Origin: Ditylenchus dipsaci
Taxonomy: Eukaryota > Nematoda > Chromadorea > Rhabditida > Anguinidae
Reading direction: 5' to 3'
Assembly: GCA_004194705.1 (NCBI GenBank)
Contig: SADC01001317.1
Coordinates: forward strand, 1-64,000
Length of the DNA stretch: 64,000 bases
The notes under the pieces are model-generated. The model was given only the letters and a program-made list of their open reading frames with translations, was not told the DNA's origin and did no database searches. Shown here piece after piece: positions 53,850 through 64,000 of the stretch. The position numbers and the translations under genes are program-made. Each line of letters starts with the position of its first letter. Positions within the stretch are counted from its first letter, which is position 1.

Positions 53850-54577
53850 CAGGGCTCTCATCTCAAGATTTCAAAAATAAGTACATTTTAGAAAAAAATA
53901 AGATTTTGAACCAAAAAATAAGTACATTTTCCAAAACACGTTAAAATCGGCTTAAACTTTTTATTCTACAACAAAAAATAACATTTTTAAGCGAACAAAC
54001 CAAATCAAATTTTTAAACATATTTTTGCCTCCATGAATTTTCTTTACAAGTTCTCCATATGAGCTCTATTCACGTTCAGATGCCCACATTTTTTGCTTTG
54101 GTCCCCCCTGTTGTTTTATATTGAAAAATGCCTTGGTCCCTCCTGTCCATTATAGTTATATTGATACTGTGATTATGGTGATCATGGTTATTATGGTTAA
54201 CATGTTCACCTTTACCATACCATAATCACCTTCAAAACAACAGGGGGGATCAAGGCATTTTTCAACAAAAAACGACAGGGGGACCAAGAAAAAAAATGTG
54301 GGCACCTAAAGGTAAATAGGCCATATTTTTTGCCTCCTTGAATTTTCTTTACAAGTTCTCCATCCTTCATGAACAGGTGGTAGACGCCGGCACAGTTGAT
54401 AAGAAAGTTGACGCGCGCTTGAAAAAATTGAACCGAGAACTGCGCCGCAGACGAAAATTTTAAACAATTCGAATGTTTTCTTACATATTTTAGAGCTAAA
54501 TCAAAAATAAGTACGAAATAAGTACACAAGGCGAAAATAAGTACAAATCTTATAAATAAGTACAGATGAGAGCCCTG
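53850..54577. mobile_element. Non-autonomous hAT element, 728 bp
   Basis: Ends CAGGGCTCTCATCT / AGATGAGAGCCCTG. Flanks GTTTTAAA / TTTTTAAA match 7 of 8. Subterminal ATAAGTACATTTT motifs. Holds two copies of TGAATTTTCTTTACAAGTTC (about 54035 and 54341) and a short coding-like fragment. Confidence 0.85.
54340..54465 (-). pseudogene. Possible captured dehydrogenase fragment
   Basis: On the minus strand the frame reads ARVNFLINCAGVYHLFMKDG then ELVKKIQ. LIN-x-AGV is the N-N-A-G motif region of short-chain dehydrogenases with Asn changed to Cys. It is only about 30 residues, so the assignment is weak. Confidence 0.25.
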
Positions 54578-54589
54578 TTTTTAAAGAAT

Positions 54590-55206
54590 TTTTTTTCCAA
54601 ATAGCTATAAACGAAACCCATAATGGAAAAAAATTTCTTTTAATTTTTTGTTATTTATTTGACTTTTTTCTATTTAAGCAGTCATTCAAAAGTTATCTTT
54701 TATTCATTCTAGACGACCCCAAAGTACGTAAGCTATTTCAAACCGCCTGAAACTACTGAACACTGGTTTGAAATGGTTTTGATCTCTGCGGTTGTATTAT
54801 AAGCAAATGAGAACATCAAGGTATATTATTAATTTTTTGCAAAAGAACTAAAGGTCTTTTTTTTTAAATTCACTTTTTTAGTGAACTGCTAAAACCAGTT
54901 TTCAAACCGAGGGCTGAACCAGCTTTCAAACCGAGGGCTTTAAACCGAGGGCTGAAAAAAAGGAAAAAAAGAAGAAGATACCTAAGGCCAAAGAAAGAGA
55001 GAGAGAGCAAACGGAAGATGCGACCGAATTTCACTGCAGCACAAGCAATAATGCTAAAACCAGTTTTCATTTTGGCTTATGACTAATCCAGTATATATTT
55101 TTGAGCAATTGATGCTATTTTTTGACTAAAATGGTTATTCTTAAAATTAGTACCGATTAGAACGGGCTCAATTTTTTCCAAGACAAAATAAGTTTGAAAC
55201 TTAGGT
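54590..55206. other. Anonymous stretch
   Basis: 54885-54960 has three tandem AACCGAGGGCTGAA/TTTAAACCGAGGGCT repeats. No gene. Confidence 0.35.
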
Positions 55207-55214
55207 GGTTAATT

Positions 55215-55624
55215 GCAGTGTTGTGACTTCCTCATTTTTTCCTCATGACTAATTTTGATGAACATTTTTAACTTTTTAAAACTTTACTCAACGAGTTTGA
55301 TATTATATTATAGCTGAGATTATAGGCTTCAAAATGACACCAAAAGCTTCGAGAGACGTTAACGAAATATTGGAAGAAAAATCAATAATACGCAAAAATG
55401 AGGAAAAATGAAAAAAAAATGAGGAAAACTTTCCTCACGTTCCTCATTCTACTGTTTTTCTAATATTTTAAATACATTTGGTAAAAAGTTTGGCGTCATT
55501 TTAAAGCTTATAATCTCAGCTTCAAAATGACACCAAACTTGCTGAGAAATGTAAGTAAAACGTTGAAAAAAGCATCAATACTACAAAAGAAAAAATGAGG
55601 AAGAATGAGGAAGTCACAACACTG
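55215..55624. mobile_element. hAT-type MITE, 410 bp
   Basis: CAGTGTTGTGACTTCCTCAT / ATGAGGAAGTCACAACACTG with duplications GGTTAATT at 55207-55214 and 55625-55632. The interior contains an inverted pair around 55300-55530 (GCTGAGATTATAGGCTTCAA). Confidence 0.85.
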
Positions 55625-55639
55625 GGTTAATTCTCTGTT

Positions 55640-57190
55640 AACTTAACTTAATTGGCAATTAACTTAATTGTGGAGTTTGTTTCGATATTTTATAGGGGGT
55701 TACTTAAGACGTACTGTGCGAGACCAGGGGTAGGGTTAACAAGAAACTTCACTCTCATCACATTATAACGGCCCTGAAATTTCACAACGAAAAGACGCGA
55801 AATTTTGTAAAACTACATTTTGTATGATTCGTAATAGTGATGGGTTGCGAAATTTTAAGAAAAATGAGAAAAGAAGGCATAAATTAGAAGGGCAGGGATA
55901 AACAAAGCATTTGAATGCTCACTTTAAAAGGACTACCACAAAGAAGCAAGACCACTATTGCTACTATTCTTGCTTATAGCAGCTACATCTCCAAGTTGGT
56001 TGAGATAGCCATCATTGGGGGCCAAGGTTGTGTGTGCCTCTTTTCCTCATCAAATTTCGGAGGCATACTAGCTCACTTACTAGCACAACCCATTAGATAA
56101 CAAGCACAACAACTTCTTTATAATTTCCTTGTGTCCAAAAAAGGGCGAAATGAGTGTATGGGGAAAGCTGGCAGGCAACACCCTGCCCCAATTATTAAAC
56201 TAAAAGTTGATGGCCATGCTACACTAAATTTATCCCTTCTAGCTTACCATTTTCTCATTCTTTTCCTTTCCGAGAAGTGTTAGAGTAACATTTTAAAAAA
56301 TGGAAAATAAGCTATAGAGCCCGTGATAAACAGTTTTTTAAAGTCGATTTAGACAAGTTTAACCATAAATTAAATCGGTCACAATTTTCGCGTTGACCTG
56401 CTTTCACCACTTTGATTTCCTACCCAGACAAAAAGTGAAAAGCGCAGTCAAATGATTGTTTCAAATCTTGATAAGCTGTGGACATGAACGAGATGAAACC
56501 TCGTGACAGCCGCTTTTGAAATTTCTAATTCCTATCCAGTATATGCAGAGACTATAAAAAAAACGTAAGTTTTACCTCAGCTTACCTTACTTAAACGTTT
56601 TTGCTTAAGCTCAAAATAAAGCTGAAAAACAGAGCGAACTTTTGAGAAAGTTAACCTGGCAGCATAGGCTGAGATTACATGTTATTGTTTATCTTATTCA
56701 GAAATCCTGCAGTCAACGATGTTTCTTCAAAATTTGAAGTTCAAATACAAAAAGGTAAGAAAAATTTCTTTATATAAATTTTAAATTAATGAAGTTAATT
56801 CTGTTGTATTACTTCTTTCAACCGATTTAGCTTAACTTTCTTTAAAGGGCATGTCTAGGGTTGGCCAATAAGAAATTGCTCAAGACTTTGTTTCAGAAAT
56901 TTCTCGGTTTTTTTCTAGAGCAAAAGCTAGGTTTTGCTCGACTGTATCTAAATTGAGTAAAATCTTTTTTTGGCGCGCGCTCGAACAGGGTTTGCAACGG
57001 CGTAGTTGCAATGTATAATTTCGTATTGGCCTCGGATCCATGTTCAGCGTAGTCGATTTTTGTTAAAAATTTGCCCTTTAACTATCAAATTTACATTTGA
57101 ACAAGCGAGCACTCTCAAAAAGAGGGAACCAATCGTCACTTCCAACGTCACCGTCCTAAGGTTAACGTACTTTGCAGTTTTCTACTACAG
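55640..57190. other. No secure gene; GC-elevated island at 55900-56260
   Basis: The island has a plus frame of 61 codons (MLTLKGLPQRSKTTIATILA...) that is not recognisable. A lone pogo-like end (CAGTCGACTCTCTATATA) is at 57188. Confidence 0.3.
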
Positions 57191-57296
57191 TCGACTCTCT
57201 ATATACCGTATTTTCTCTATTAATTACCCCGGGGTGATTATTTTTCAACCGTTGAAAAATCGAAAAAAAAAATATTTTGATTTTGAGACTTTAGGG

Positions 57297-59321
57297 CAGG
57301 GATGAGCTTTTGCGTCTATTTATATATAAACTTTTTTGTTAGACGCATTTCACGTCTAGATAAAGCCTATTTAGTTTGAATAAGTCTATTTAGACGTACG
57401 TCTATTTTAGACGTAAAGTCTATTTAGACGTAAGAGTCTAACAGAAATTTATTTGAATTTAGCTTTTTTATACTACTTTTTTGTGTTCTTGTTGTTTAAA
57501 CAAGTCAAAATTATATTATGGCAATCAGCACAAGTAATAAATACTTCTGCTTCACACTTTATTAGTCATGAACAGTGTTTGCAAATCGTGTGAAACCTAA
57601 ATAATAGTACTGAAACTGCAAATTTACCCATGCAGACCCCCAAACCAGAGCTGAGTACCAAATAGTCTAGTGGATATCCACTTGAATGTCTTGAAAATTT
57701 TTAATTTTATTAAAATTTGAGAAAAACCATTCTATGATACGTGAAATGATGTGGTTTATTTGGTTTGTTATGACCGAAACTGTGATTTTACCCACCCGAA
57801 CTCAAAACATGATGTAGTTTCTTCCTGGGTTAGATGGATATCGATCTTGCGTAAAGAGTTGGGTTTCTTAGGACCTAAATTGCAATAAAACTTATCCCGG
57901 TCCGAATGCCCGAGGTAAGTTTTCTTTGAATCAGGTGGATTTTCAAGCTATCCATCTGAATAGCTTAAAAATTTATTTTTTTGAAAAATAAAATATTAAT
58001 AATTTTTCTTACTTAAAATTGTTCTTTTTGTTAAAACAAGCCAAAATAATGTTATGGCAATCAACATAAATAACAAATACTTTCGCTTCACACTTTATTG
58101 GCCATTAACTGGATTTTTAAATAATTGTAAAAAAATTGTTTTGATAATAGATCAAAGCATAATTATCGACGATGTCTTTTCACTGGTCAAACGATTCCTA
58201 AGGTCTGTTGCAACTAAGCCCAATGAAGAAAACGCCCTTTCGCTAGATGCGCTAGACGCTGGAATACACAGTATTTCTCGGGCTACTGTTGACAGGATGG
58301 GATAGACCTATTAATTTTTATTTGTTGTTAGTTATGTAGCATTCAGTAAGCTTCCTACCTCTTCGTTGTCTTTCCAGAATTTCAATGAATCAATGTTAAA
58401 TCCAGGGGTGGATGAATACTTTTTCAACTCGTCTTCCAAAACATCAACAACGTCGACAGGGAAATCGATTTGCCTCTGACCAGGTTTTGAAGCTGCAATG
58501 TCTCTCACATATTTTTGGGCAAGCATCTTGACTATTCGTCGTCCCTGGACAATTAGGTCACTTAGTTGTTCCACTAGTTCTGGTGCCAATAACTCAGTTT
58601 CTTTTTGAATCAACTCAACATTACCGAGAAAAGCATTCACCATTATTCCATTGGGAATCCACCTAGTGGTAGCAGGTGCCACAAGAGAGTTTTGAAGCTA
58701 ATCGAAGACTGGAAATGCATCTAACGCTTGTGATAAATGTTCGAAGAGAAGACAGTTTTGAGCCAAATGTATTTAATCGTGCAATTGCTCGTTAACTTAA
58801 TCTGCTTGCAGCATATGGTGTGACCGTTCTTTTAGCTATAGTACTTAACATATGGCACCAACATGAATTGTATTTTTCTAAAAACGGGCGCAGTTTATTT
58901 CGGCTAAAATCGGCTTAGACCGTATAACCATTTTAACAAAAAGTAAATTTGGGCACGAATATTTTATACAGCAACATACTCCTCTGCCGGAACGCTAACT
59001 TCATGTTTGCTCCTTCATCGGTTATCACCGCAACTCTGCATATACATTGTCAGCTTCCTTTGTAAAACCTGTTTGTAAAGATTTTGGGAGGATTTGGATT
59101 TGATGAAAATGAAACGAAAAAAATTGCTTTCTGTTAGACTCTTACGTCTAAATAGACTTTACGTCTAAAATAGACGTACGTCTAAATAGACTTTTACGTC
59201 TTAATAAACTTTACGTCTAAAATAGACGTACGTCTAAATAGACTTATTCAAACTAAATAGGCTTTATCTAGACGTGAAATGCGTCTAATAAAGTCTATTT
59301 AGACGCGAAATCTCATCCCTG
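57297..59321. mobile_element. hAT-superfamily transposon relic, 2025 bp
   Basis: Ends CAGGGATGAG / CTCATCCCTG with exact 8-bp duplications CTTTAGGG (57289-57296, 59322-59329). Subterminal arrays of the palindrome AGACGTACGTCT and TCTATTTAGACGT on both sides. The transposase N-terminal half is deleted, the C-terminal half is readable. Confidence 0.95.
58152..58682 (-). pseudogene. hAT transposase C-terminal half
   Basis: Exon 58682-58359 reads TTRWIPNGIM (the TRW-block) to FNIDSLKFWKDNEE and ends at GTAGGA. After a 51-nt intron, exon 58307-58152 reads YPILSTVAREILCIP then ASSASSERAFSSLGLVATDL and RNRLTSEKT, the canonical hAT dimerisation signature, to a stop. Both exons are open and in phase. 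The frame starts at an ATG but lacks the BED finger and the catalytic core upstream, so it is an internally deleted copy. The protein could still dimerise, possibly acting as a repressor (inference). Confidence 0.85.
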
Positions 59322-59504
59322 CTTTAGGGTGCTCAAACGAATTTTAAAAAGTGGAATCAACTAAGTTCGTGGTGATTAAGACAGCGCAAAAAAACAGATT
59401 TGCAAAATAATTTTTTTGAGCTGAGATACAGGGTGCCTATGGGGGGTAATTAATAGAGAGGGGTAATTATTAGAGAGTGGGTAATTGATAGAGAAAATAC
59501 GGTA

Positions 59505-60400
59505 GCATAGTTCTACATAACATAAATTTAAGGTCAGAAGTTCGTTCCCACCTAGGGTCCGACACCTTTTTGTAACCTGATTTTTGAAGTCTTTTGCTAG
59601 TTCTGTTTTTACAGTCTGATCCCAATATCGTGAGGATTCCGAATTTGCCGATCGTTTTTCATAAAACTAAATTTTATTGTCTAAAACGGCAAAAACTCTA
59701 TATAATATAACTCGGTTTAACAAAAAAATGTCATTTATTATTTAAATTTGAGTTCGGAGCCTTGTGTATAGTCTGAATATGCCTTTTGGCTTTTCCTCTG
59801 TCTATTTCAGTTTTAATATTATATACGAATGAACTTTAATTGTTACCATAGCAGCCAGGTAGTAATAGGAAGAATGAAGGAAATTTTGTAGAGACTGAAC
59901 AAATTTTCGATTCATTACCCAAATCAAAACAAACACAGTTTATGAGTTTTGATGGCTGCCTAAATTTATAGCTAAATTTTTATTTTTATGTTTTTTTGCA
60001 AATTTTTTTTATGAGATGAAACTTTTTAAAACTGGTCTAGTCAACGACAGGGACTAAAGCTTTAGTAATTTAAAAAGTTGATAAAATTGTAAAAAGTTTA
60101 CATAGAAAAATTCCTAGAAATTAACAGCTGAACTAAACCTGAAAAGGGTTGAAAATGAGTTCAAAATTATTAGTGAATCTTTCCTGATATTCATTGCTGT
60201 CATTCTATTAAATTTTCAATCCTGCTTTCAGAAAAAATTTTAGGCTTGACCTTTTCTTTTTTCGATTTCTGATGTGTGCGCTCTGTATATTATTCCAAGC
60301 AAATTTTAAATCTACACAGAGAAATTATAGCTAAAGGCAAGTCGCTAACGTCATGTCCTTATTTTCGATATACATAATGCTATTCTACTCTGTTTTTTTT
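59505..60400. other. Repeat remnants, no gene
   Basis: 59515-59660 repeats the AAGTTCGTTCCCACCT / GCCGATCGTTTTTCAT module of 15.8 and 31.1 kb. The rest is AT-rich and anonymous. Confidence 0.4.
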
Positions 60401-60404
60401 ATCA

Positions 60405-60602
60405 CTGGAGCTTGGCAAAAAGTCTCTCTATATGCATTTTTGATCAAGAATTATGTCTAAGGTAAGTGAGTGCGTGCCCTTTGGTTGCGCAGGGAGCTTG
60501 AAGGCTTGGAGTTGAGATGCGCACACCCACATACCTTAGACACAAGTCACTCGAAAGGGACTATGGAAGCATAAAAAATATATGCATACCAGAGTTTCTT
60601 TG
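60405..60602. repeat. Fold-back core, two-sided, without long arms
   Basis: ATGTCTAAGGTAAGTGAGTG on the plus strand and GTGTCTAAGGTATGT on the minus strand, joined by a short GC-rich centre. The centre hairpin is shortened compared with the other copies. Confidence 0.7.
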
Positions 60603-60889
60603 ACTAAAGTACACAATTGTGAAGTGTCCCAAAATGGTGTTATTTTTTCAACGCTATAGCATCTGAAACGTGCTTAAAACGTGTTTTTAGGGCGCGGTCG
60701 ACACTTTTCAAAAAAAAGTTTTTTTTGCCGAAAAATATTTTTTGCATTGGTCCCCCTGTAGCCCAAAAAATGCAAATTTATAGATTTGTACAACGAGAAG
60801 AATTTTTGGACAAACATTGTCGTTTTAGATTCTTTAGTCACGAAGAGAACCAAACTTTTTTGCCATTTTTTGTAGTTTTGTTGCTTCAG

Positions 60890-61311
60890 TTCCTTCTGGT
60901 TTTCCGATGAGCGATTTCGGGAACTCCAGCTGCATGAAGATAAGGACCGTCTATTCAACAAAAAAACGCTGCTGCAACAACAATGCGGCAACAAAGCTGG
61001 AAGCTGTCGAATGGACTACTAGAAATCCTACCAATTTTGCCGCTATGAAGTTCAGCCCAAGACAGTAGCATGAGAAGAGGGGTGGGCATGCAAGGCTAGC
61101 TAAAGCAACAAGCTTAATTTTTATACCTGATTTTAAAATGTTTTAAAAGCTTGTTTTTTAGAGTGCGCGAGTGCACGAATCCAGAGAATAGAAAAGAGCG
61201 ACTAGATGTAAGCAACGGCTTAGACTCCTGATCTTTATGCGGAGCTGGCTGAATTCATAAGAAGAGGGAGAACAAGCATCATCACCAACGAAGCAATAGA
61301 ACAGCTCCGAG
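60890..61311 (+). CDS. Candidate exons of an unidentified gene fragment
   Basis: After GTTGCTTCAG (60889) two frames stay open: one with FSDERFRELQLHEDKDRLFN, another that ends MKFSPRQ at a stop near 61069. After TTTTTTTAG (61161) the frame VRECTNPENRKERLDVSNGL runs on, and after a one-base slip near 61228, TPDLYAELAEFIRRGRTSII then TNEAIEQLR to a GTAGTG donor at 61312. The text looks coding (acidic/basic helices) but no domain is recognised and the frame breaks make the model uncertain. Confidence 0.3.
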
Positions 61312-63595
61312 GTAGTGATTTCAAGATTAAATTTTTAAATCTTAATCTCGTACTTTTAACTGTTATCTTTTTAAAGTTTGCAAGAGTGGCTGGAAGTGTT
61401 ACTCATTTGTTTTGCACCGTGTCACAAATACCGCTTGAAATCCGAAAAGTGAAATTGGTAGAGCTCCTGGCTGTTAAGAAAACGCAAAAAACAGCTTTAC
61501 AGACAAATTTCTTGAATCTGAGATATAGATCCTGTCGGGTTATTAGAGACTTTCAGCCTATTAGAATAAATACGGTAGCTTTCTGATTATATGATAACTC
61601 ACATACGTATACCGTATTCTCTCTAAGTACCTCAGTACCTACTTTCATTGTTGCGGGTCAATCGTCCATTGACCACATTAGTCAAAAATTTGGTTAACAT
61701 ACTAACACAACAGTGACTCTTGTAGCTGGGGTAATTGGTGCAATCCTACCTGGGTGGAATAACATAAATATTAGCAGTTATACCTCTAACATTGTCTTTT
61801 GGAGGTAGAAAACAAAAATGGGAATTTGAATAATTATTCCAAGGTAGTAGAAATCAATGTAATTTTCTTTTCTGAACCTTATTCTAGTTCTGGTTGAAGG
61901 CAAGTACTTCCACCGAATTCAACCCAAAAAATTAATTTCACCTGAAATTCAACCAGTCAATTTGTTAAATAAAATGGACTAGTCCAGAAATCACAACTCT
62001 ACGTAAATCGCTAATCACCATTTTTATTAGTGTCTGTGAAGTTTCACAGTTTTGTTGCAGACTATAGTTCCATTTATCTTTTTTTTCAAAAAAAAAATTT
62101 CGCGTGCCGACTTCACAAGCAAGGTTATAATGGTGGGGGTGGGTAAAGAAAAATAGTGGTTGCTTGTTTCCTCTTCTAGCCAATTATTACTTCTATGGCG
62201 GATGAATGAATGGATTAATGGCATGGCTTAGACACATACCTCCTTCTCTGTGCATAATACACCCAACCGACACAATTGACTTCGGCAAAAGGGATGAAGG
62301 TAAGCACACTAATTAGGCTAAACACTGCTCCAGTCTAGTCTATTTAGCTGTTTAAAACTCCCTATATCTTAATGCTGAGACATTTTTAAAAACCGATATT
62401 ATTTTATTTTTTGTATGTAGATGAGCTGTACTGAGCTAAAAATGGCTTCTGAAATAACTAAAAATTTTTTTTAGCCTAGGGGATCTGGCAAAAAAGAAAT
62501 TTGGCAAACCGATATTTAGCAAGACGATATTTGTAGCTAAACAGATGTTAAGCACGGTTTGGCAGCTAAAACGTTGAAAAAAGGTTTTAGCCTGTTTTTT
62601 TGAACTAGGCGAAGTAGTGCTGGTCAAAATTTGTGTGTGTTGTTGCAGGGCTTTGAGTATCTTCTCGGCGTAACTTAGGTAACTTCTCTCTTTTGTACCT
62701 TTTTTCAGCCTTCGGTCTGAAGTGTTTCATTCTTCGGTTTGATATTATAAATTTCTGTTCTGTGTAGTTAGATTCATTTGTAGGTTCGCTTGTCTGTACT
62801 CATGCCCTTAATAGCTCAGTTAAGCTTGCCAAATAACTTTTTGCCAAATCTCGTTTTTGTTACATCTTTCCTAGCTATTTTTGTTAGCTGTGACGGGTGG
62901 AGCAATTCTGGAACAGGCACTATAGTAAATTCCGTGAAAGCCACTCCAGAAATTTGCTGGCCCCACCCCCAAGCTGAACTTTTTCATAAAACATTTACTT
63001 TACTTTTTTGAGCCTTAATATTTTTTTTAATTATGCAATTTGATTTTTGAAAAGTAGTTAAACTCAACAAAAAAGTTAAATAATATTTTTGAAAAAAAAT
63101 GGGGGACCAAGGCAAACTGCTGGGATGGCTGTTCTGGATTGAATGGGGCGTTTCTGCGGAATTCAGCATGATGGGTTTGTTTTCATTTATCCGTCATTAT
63201 ATTTTATTTTTATTTGCAATACTTTCTTGTTCGGCATTGTAGATGTTTAGTTTGGTGTTGTTCATCTAATTCTGAATTTCTTGCTCTTTTAACTTCTTGA
63301 TGTTTCTATAGTCTTCATAGGAATTTCAATTTCCTCTTTTATCTTCTTCGCACCCCAGTCGACTGATTATAGACTGTCAACTACTCCCTGTTTGCTGCTT
63401 TTCATGAGATCTTTCTTTCTTTTCAATTCGAATCTGGTTTTGCTTGCATTTTGCATGGACGGTTTGATAAGCTTTTGAAACACTGTAAAGAAGCTACATC
63501 GAGTAACTTTCACAATGTTTAACTAGTTTAAATAACTTTTTGTTGACGTGTTTCATAAATTATAAAAAATAGCTGGGTGATTGTTGAGTAACTAG
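61312..63595. other. No secure gene; repeat ends and a GC-elevated island
   Basis: 61440-61640 carries two TACCGTATT-type MITE ends (61570 inverted, 61611 direct). 62100-62310 is a GC-elevated island. 62802-63011 is a plus frame of 69 codons from ATG with a hydrophobic start (LVFVTSFLAIFVSC) like a signal peptide, but no family support. Confidence 0.3.
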
Positions 63596-63597
63596 CA

Positions 63598-63786
63598 ATG
63601 ATGGATAAGCATGTATTTTGTGAACTGGCACCACCCTATGATCCAAGGCTTGCAAGACCACCGGAGCGCATTTGGGTCGACCTAGGGCGGTCCTATCACT
63701 GGTAACTAATATACACAACTACTGCTTTTTTAACTGCAGAAAGCCCACATTGACCACAATGGGTCAATTTATTTCAACAAGCACCT
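63598..63786 (+). CDS. Candidate 5' exons of a gene running off the window
   Basis: The ATG at 63598 follows an in-frame stop and opens MMDKHVFCELAPPYDPRLAR then PPERIWVDLGRSYH, ending at TG|GTAACT (63701). A 38-nt possible intron with a pyrimidine tract ends TTTTTTAACTGCAG, and the next frame reads KAHIDHNGSIYFNKHL to a GTAAGG donor at 63787. The splice phases disagree (2 nt left, 0 needed), so either one base is wrong or the boundaries differ. The text looks coding; family unknown. Confidence 0.4.
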
Positions 63787-64000
63787 GTAAGGTTTTTTGG
63801 AAAATACCGACTTAAATCAATCAAAATAAAATCAATGTCCACTTAAAATATTTGAAATTTTGGGCTGCCTTGGGAGCAGTACAAACTACTATAGTCACTA
63901 CTACAACACTAAACATGTGAAATTTTGGCTGTGATAGCTTTTTTCTTATATGTTTTAGTCTGATTCAATTTGGTTAACCTTGAAAAGCTGACGCCTCTTA

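Larger units (their letters stand above)
57204..59504. mobile_element. MITE (TACCGTATTTTCTCT ends) split by a hAT element
   Basis: TACCGTATTTTCTCTATTAA at the left and TGATAGAGAAAATACGGTA at the right. Without the hAT inserted at 57297 it is about 270 bp. Same family as 40866-40997. Confidence 0.75.

Noticed and set aside
60674..60994. 106-codon minus-strand frame, Ser/Cys-rich
   Set aside because: Opposite to a more coding-like plus strand and without any motif.
1..64000. CRISPR arrays, operons, riboswitches, ribosome-binding sites
   Set aside because: Nothing prokaryotic was seen; the tandem repeats are satellite without unique spacers.

Overview
The window is nuclear DNA of a eukaryote, almost certainly an invertebrate animal. 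It is AT-rich and has GT-AG introns, some only 45-55 nt, with TTTTCAG-type acceptors. One multi-exon Gln/Pro-rich gene is present, together with hAT, Bel/Pao, Merlin and pogo-like transposons. No bacterial genes, rRNA or canonical tRNA genes were seen. The species cannot be named from the sequence. Most of the window is nested repeats; long open frames are rare and most short ones are noise.

Layout. 1-6616: a giant inverted repeat (left arm cut by the window start) built of a ~98-bp satellite, a Harbinger-like MITE and other modules, with a decayed hAT in its loop. 6460-7780: tandem ~98-bp satellite. 8300-9164: a fold-back element. 9729-12421: an LTR retrotransposon of Bel/Pao type encoding only Gag, inserted in satellite with a 4-bp target duplication. 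It carries at its far end an inverted 174-bp LTR with a tRNA-like gene inside. 14470-27374 (minus): the one convincing host gene, seven exons whose splice phases all agree, with one frame break in exon 1. Its introns hold MITEs, a small plus-strand gene fragment (20280-20816) and a nested hAT-like pair (about 23.6-27.0 kb). 28-48 kb: no convincing gene; pogo-like and hAT-type MITEs, a Merlin relic (36.4-36.8 kb), two copies of one fold-back family (37745-38694, 45862-46836) and several GC-elevated islands that may be regulatory. 48286-51041: a hAT with 8-bp target duplication and a broken transposase. 51-56 kb: three more 8-bp-TSD elements and an element bounded by inverted tRNA-like sequences. 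57204-59504: a MITE carrying a second coding hAT relic. 60-64 kb: mostly anonymous, with candidate exons near 61 kb and at the right edge (63598-63786).

The host gene predicts a nuclear, low-complexity protein of about 450 residues with basic NLS-like clusters and a distinctive C-terminus. Nearly all else is selfish DNA. The most unusual items are the gag-only Bel/Pao element with its tRNA-bearing short LTR, the fold-back families that share a two-sided core ending in perfect 5' splice sites, and the giant palindrome. Several coding regions are interrupted by single-base frame shifts, so assembly indels must be considered beside real decay.
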